Source of the DNA: Candidatus Yanofskyibacteriota bacterium
Lineage (GTDB): Bacteria; Patescibacteriota; Minisyncoccia; 2-02-FULL-40-12; IGHO2-01-FULL-4-A
DNA: 41,979 bases
Direction: 5' to 3'
Assembly (NCBI GenBank): GCA_016185545.1
Contig: JACPNJ010000004.1
Coordinates: forward strand, 1 to 41,979
A model generated the notes under the pieces. The model was given only the letters and a program-made list of their open reading frames with translations, was not told where the DNA came from and ran no database searches. This document shows, piece after piece, positions 39,188 through 41,979 of the stretch. Within the stretch, counting starts at the first letter, position 1. Each line of letters opens with the position of its first letter. The position numbers and the translations under genes were made by a program.

Positions 39188-39218
39188 AAAAACAACCAAG
39201 TCAGACTTGGTTGTTTTT
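39188..39218. terminator. Bidirectional hairpin terminator
   Basis: AAAAACAACCAAGT (39188-39201), loop CAG, ACTTGGTTGTTTTT (39205-39218). It has an A-tract on one side and a T-tract on the other. A further nested palindrome, AAACTCGG/CCGAGTTT inside GAGTC..GACTC, follows at 39240-39298. Confidence 0.8.
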
Positions 39219-39297
39219 GGATCTTAAATATAGTTAAGTGTCGAGTCTGACTCGACTACCTCGCTAAACTCGGCGAACCGAGTTTGACTCAGTAGCG

Positions 39298-39378
39298 TTG
39301 ATAGAGAACAATGGAAAACTATTTTGATTCAGATGTACAGATACTTATTGCAAAATCAATGTTTGATCAATTAGATAA
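39298..39378 (+). pseudogene. Short coding remnant, VDREQWKTIL tail copy 1
   Basis: Read on plus: VDREQWKTILIQMYRYLLQNQCLIN-stop. The first 30 bp (GTTGATAGAGAACAATGG...) recur exactly at 41292-41321, where the reading continues as GYIYEYFLKNNLFQPLDYL. Protein-like similarity beyond the identical DNA suggests diverged copies of a gene's 3' end. It overlaps the 3' end of the surface protein on the other strand. Confidence 0.5.
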
Positions 39379-41157
39379 AAGTGCGCGTAGGGTTCGGCGG
39401 GTTATTTCGCCAAAGTAACCGGATACCGGTTTAACGCCATATTTCGCCTGAAGTCTTTTAACCGCATCGCGGGTAATACGGCCAAAATATCCGGTAATCA
39501 AATCTGCCGAATAGCTGACCTCATTTACTAAAAGAGCCTGTAGTAGTTTTACGTCATTTCCGGTTGAACCGATGGCTAAATTTCTAGAAAAATTTGATTG
39601 AATTTTTGGTACCGTATTTAGGTTGCTAATCTGACTTGATCCCGGCTGGACTATTCCACCACTCCCGGTTTGCCATACTCCGTTAGTATAATACTGCCCC
39701 CCGTAAGCAGAATTAAATGGGGTCTGAATATATGTGGAATTTTCCGGGTATCCGTTTGAATAATAACGACCATTAAGAAGTTGGTTTGATGGCCAAGTGC
39801 GCCATTCACCATTCCGTCCGCAAACATCTACGCTGCAAACCGCTCCGCTTATAACTTTTCCTGTTGCGTTATCAACTTCATTCCATGAGGTTCCACTAAG
39901 ATTTTCTGGCATTAAACAAATTGGAAGTCCTGGCACTCGGTCATCACCGCCTACACAAGTAGATGTGGGTGAAATAGGAACAGGTGTAGGGGTTGGGGTA
40001 GGTGTTGCTCCAAAAGTAGTGGCATTCGCAGAAGCGCTCAATTCAGAATTCCAATAAGCCGCAACAGCAGTTACATTATAAATATAGTTAGTATTTGCTG
40101 TAAGATTTGTATCAGAATATGAATACATACTTGAATATGGGGATGCGCTTACATTAGCAATATAAGACCTGCCAACTTGTCCGCCATCAGGACGATAGTA
40201 TAGCCTGAATACATCGTATCTTTGTACTCCGGTTTCAATAGCATTACTAGAAGCAGACCAGCTAAGATCTATACGAGAAGAGGACTTGGCTGTGGCAGAA
40301 AGATTAGTAGGCGGATTAGGCCTTGAACCGGGTATTGGCGTGGGAGTCGGGGTAGGAGTAGCTGATGAAGAAGCAGTAACACTGGGAGTTGGCGAAGCAG
40401 TTAATGTCTGGGTCGGGGTTGGCGAGGCAGTTAGTGTCGGAGTTGGGGTTGGAGTGGAGGTAGAACTGGCCGGTTGAGCTGGGGTTGCCGGAGTCGCTGG
40501 TTGAGCTGATTGAGTAACAGAAGCTGGTGTTGGCGTTGGTGTGAACGACACGGAAGCCGGAGTCGGAGTGGCTGTCGGAGAAACCAAAGGTTGAGAGGGT
40601 GAGGCGGGAATAGCCGGTGTGGCTGGTATGGCAGGAATAGCTGGGGTGGCTCGATGATATTGTGACACTTCTTTGACTGACTTTAGTTCTTCACCTCTTT
40701 TGTACCATTTAAACTCTTTGCTGTTGATACAGAAAACTTTTTTAAAGAAGTCGGGGTCGTCGTTGATTGCTTCTTCTCCGGAAGTATTGACCCAGCGAAT
40801 CTTTCCTTCATCTTCATCTTCCGATTCAAAACCATAGACTTTGGGGTCGTTTTGTTCGCAGTTTCTAAAGAGTCCGACTGTTGGAAAAGAGTCCCTAATT
40901 TCAGGAGTAATCAGTTTAACATTGGTAAATCCGCCTAGATGGGCATAGAACTTAAATATCTCGGGATTAAGAAATAATCTCTTGAAGCCATGTTCATTGA
41001 TGATGTAAACATCTGGATCGTCAGAAAAGATAGCGCTAATAAGATCGCCTTCTTTGAGACCAAAGTCGGAGGGTTTAGAGGCATTGGTTACGGATATTCT
41101 AAAATGAAATATCGCAAGAGTAACTAAGATAGCAAACAAAAAATAGACCTTTTTCAT
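39367..41157 (-). CDS. Surface protein with Fn3 and peptidoglycan-binding domains
   Basis: This 596-aa exported protein has a signal peptide or anchor (MKKVYFLFAILVTLAIFHF) and an N-terminal domain of a type frequent in CPR surface proteins (SDDPDVYIINEHGFKRLFLNPEIF; DPKVYGFESEDEDEGKIRWV). A long Pro/Ala/Thr/Ser linker with TPTPTP repeats follows (about 170-275), then a fibronectin type III domain (PPTNLSATAKSSSRIDLSWSA, about 280-375), a short second linker, a Cys-containing region, and a C-terminal PG_binding_1 domain (GNDVKLLQALLVNE, about 525-596, with GYFG repeated). It is likely anchored to peptidoglycan and projects the N-terminal domain outward. Confidence 0.9.
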   Translation of the reverse strand: MKKVYFLFAILVTLAIFHFRISVTNASKPSDFGLKEGDLISAIFSDDPDVYIINEHGFKRLFLNPEIFKFYAHLGGFTNVKLITPEIRDSFPTVGLFRNCEQNDPKVYGFESEDEDEGKIRWVNTSGEEAINDDPDFFKKVFCINSKEFKWYKRGEELKSVKEVSQYHRATPAIPAIPATPAIPASPSQPLVSPTATPTPASVSFTPTPTPASVTQSAQPATPATPAQPASSTSTPTPTPTLTASPTPTQTLTASPTPSVTASSSATPTPTPTPIPGSRPNPPTNLSATAKSSSRIDLSWSASSNAIETGVQRYDVFRLYYRPDGGQVGRSYIANVSASPYSSMYSYSDTNLTANTNYIYNVTAVAAYWNSELSASANATTFGATPTPTPTPVPISPTSTCVGGDDRVPGLPICLMPENLSGTSWNEVDNATGKVISGAVCSVDVCGRNGEWRTWPSNQLLNGRYYSNGYPENSTYIQTPFNSAYGGQYYTNGVWQTGSGGIVQPGSSQISNLNTVPKIQSNFSRNLAIGSTGNDVKLLQALLVNEVSYSADLITGYFGRITRDAVKRLQAKYGVKPVSGYFGEITRRTLRALLSN

Positions 41158-41209
41158 ATGTATTATAATTATACCACACGGGGCTCAATGTTGTGGTGGA
41201 AAACTTTTT

Positions 41210-41401
41210 GTGGGATGGGATGGGAAAAAGCTAAGCATAGTATGGAAAAAGCCCTTCAACTTGGTCGCTGAAAGGGCTTTTTCTAACGGTGATGGAGTTG
41301 ATAGAGAACAATGGAAAACTATTTTGGGATATATCTATGAATACTTTTTGAAAAACAACCTATTCCAGCCGCTGGATTACCTGTGCATGATAAGTCATTG
41401 A
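41210..41401 (+). pseudogene. Short ORF with VDREQWKTIL tail, copy 2
   Basis: The 63-codon ORF's first half passes through a strong hairpin (AAAAAGCCCTTCA/TGAAAGGGCTTTTT, 41242-41283), so only DREQWKTILGYIYEYFLKNNLFQPLDYL after about 41292 looks like protein. It shares 30 identical bases with 39298-39327. It is probably the remaining 3' end of a gene; the upstream part is absent. Confidence 0.45.
41242..41283. terminator. Hairpin near the start of the surface protein gene
   Basis: GAAAAAGCCCTT pairs with AAGGGCTTTTTC with about 15 bases between and further pairing TCA/TGA. It has an A-tract and T-tract on either side, so it could terminate in both directions. The rest of 41158-41526 holds the remnant above, a small hairpin CCTCGCT-GCAA-AGCGAGG (41453-41470) and no intact gene. 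Confidence 0.75.
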
Positions 41402-41526
41402 CTCCTTATACACGATTTGCTATATTTAAAGTCTAAATGGCTTCGGCCCGACCTCGCTGCAAAGCGAGGGTAAAAAAGACATGATCAAGGCAACAAAGTC
41501 TTGATTTTCTGTTTTAACTGGCCAAA

Positions 41527-41856
41527 TTAAACCTTTCCAACCTCCCCAATTTTATGGGACAATCTGCGGGTATCAATTAATCTAATTTGAGATAAAATAG
41601 CGACACTTTCTTTATTATGTAATTTAAAATGGAAATAGTAGGGTGACTTTTTATTAGTTCTGGTAAGCGGAATGGCCCAGAAAATTTCATTATTAAATTT
41701 GCGAATAATCAAGATCGGTCTTAGAAAATCTTCTCCTTTTCCATCCTGTTCAAAGCCGACATTTAATCCCAAGTGGCAAAACCATATTTCTCGTTCATGG
41801 AAGAACGGTCTTTTTGCTAGCTCGTCAACCACGGATTTTTGGGTATTCCTAGTCAA
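41527..41856 (-). CDS. MazF/PemK-type toxin, C-terminally truncated
   Basis: This 109-aa protein matches the PemK/MazF endoribonuclease family as found in CPR: FFHEREIWFCHLGLNVGFEQDGKGEDFLRPILIIRKFNNEIFWAIPLT, then AILSQIRLIDTRRLSHKIG. The N-terminal Arg/Glu and the RPILII strand are conserved. The reading frame stops at TAA after KIGEVGKV, but the 13 codons that follow in the same frame (FGQLKQKIKTLLP, then TGA) look like the normal C-terminal helix, so the stop is probably a recent nonsense change. TTG start, 8 bp overlap with the partial gene upstream. Confidence 0.85.
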   Translation of the reverse strand: MTRNTQKSVVDELAKRPFFHEREIWFCHLGLNVGFEQDGKGEDFLRPILIIRKFNNEIFWAIPLTRTNKKSPYYFHFKLHNKESVAILSQIRLIDTRRLSHKIGEVGKV

Positions 41857-41979
41857 TTGGCGCAGTGATTAATGTTTTTGCTAAGTAATTATTGGGGTTT
41901 TGAAACATTTCCGGCGAGGAAAATCTAAGGCAGAATTCTCTCACATATTCCGGCATCTTCTCCGCGGTAACATGATGAT
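41849..41979 (-). CDS. Partial CDS running off the window edge
   Basis: The minus-strand frame is open from the edge to a TAG at 41851-41849: VTAEKMPEYVREFCLRFSSPEMFQNPNNYLAKTLITAPID. It is clearly protein-like and overlaps the MazF-type gene by 8 bp, so the two are probably co-transcribed. An upstream gene overlapping a toxin is often its antitoxin, but I do not recognise the family and the rest lies outside. Confidence 0.65.
   Translation of the reverse strand, partial: HHVTAEKMPEYVREFCLRFSSPEMFQNPNNYLAKTLITAPID

Noticed and set aside
39002-39199. 66-aa N-terminal extension of the OGFr-like protein
   Set aside because: It runs over the promoter and lacks an RBS, while GGAGG precedes ATG 39001.
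40286-40477. 63-aa GVGVGV ORF on plus
   Set aside because: It is the antisense of the TPTPTP linker of the surface protein.

Overview
The window looks like chromosomal DNA from a small-genome bacterium of the Candidate Phyla Radiation (Patescibacteria, most like Parcubacteria). This is inferred from protein families and style, with no database search. The clues are surface proteins with PT-rich linkers, a KGF-type prepilin-like N-terminus, a membrane protein with a Pro-rich head, DUF3048, YraN, a single Xer-type recombinase, several GTG/TTG starts and almost no biosynthetic genes. TGA, TAA and TAG all appear as stops and nothing suggests recoding.

Layout. 1-1550: tRNA-Ser(UGA), a two-TM membrane protein and tRNA-Arg(GCG), separated by palindromic repeats. 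1552-8450: recG on plus, then a minus-strand run with a Zn-motif protein, a GT2 glycosyltransferase, holA, DUF3048 and a Fic protein. 8488-9090: a plus-strand orphan gene with its own promoter and terminator. 9304-14913: a minus-strand DNA repair and housekeeping run, nfo-tsaE-polA-HELGH protein-mutM, holding most of a base-excision repair route. 14963-18858: a secreted VWA protein, a secreted small protein, a lipoprotein and YraN. 19067-23070: an accessory stretch of orphan genes and an M23/LysM peptidase, each behind a good sigma70-like promoter and separated by large nested palindromes. 23427-27462: comM-like ATPase, a DksA/TraR-type protein and a Pro-rich membrane protein. 27750-29622: two small orphans and ddl. 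29952-34428: pnp and rpsO, the classical pair, here split by a prepilin-like protein, a RelE-type toxin-antitoxin pair and a NYN-domain protein. 34467-41979: a zinc-ribbon protein, a lytic transglycosylase that appears frameshifted, a Xer recombinase, a secreted putative TIM-barrel protein, an OGFr-like protein, a large peptidoglycan-binding/Fn3 surface protein, a MazF/PemK toxin with an apparent premature stop, and a partial gene at the edge.

The most unusual signal is non-coding. The window is full of palindromes, many nested like Russian dolls: one palindrome sits in the loop of another, and the outer arms differ between copies yet stay complementary within each copy. Three copies of one ~165-205 bp family (1059-1223, 9109-9295, 23218-23422), three of a GTAGTGAA/TTCTACTAC-ended family (one in frame inside nfo) and two of a CCCGAACGAGA-armed family can be aligned by eye. 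A second class of degenerate 7-9-mer tandem repeats (AACCTNTAACCT-like) lies between and inside genes (recG, tsaE, mutM, glycosyltransferase). No transposase is present in the window, so any mobilising enzyme would have to lie elsewhere.
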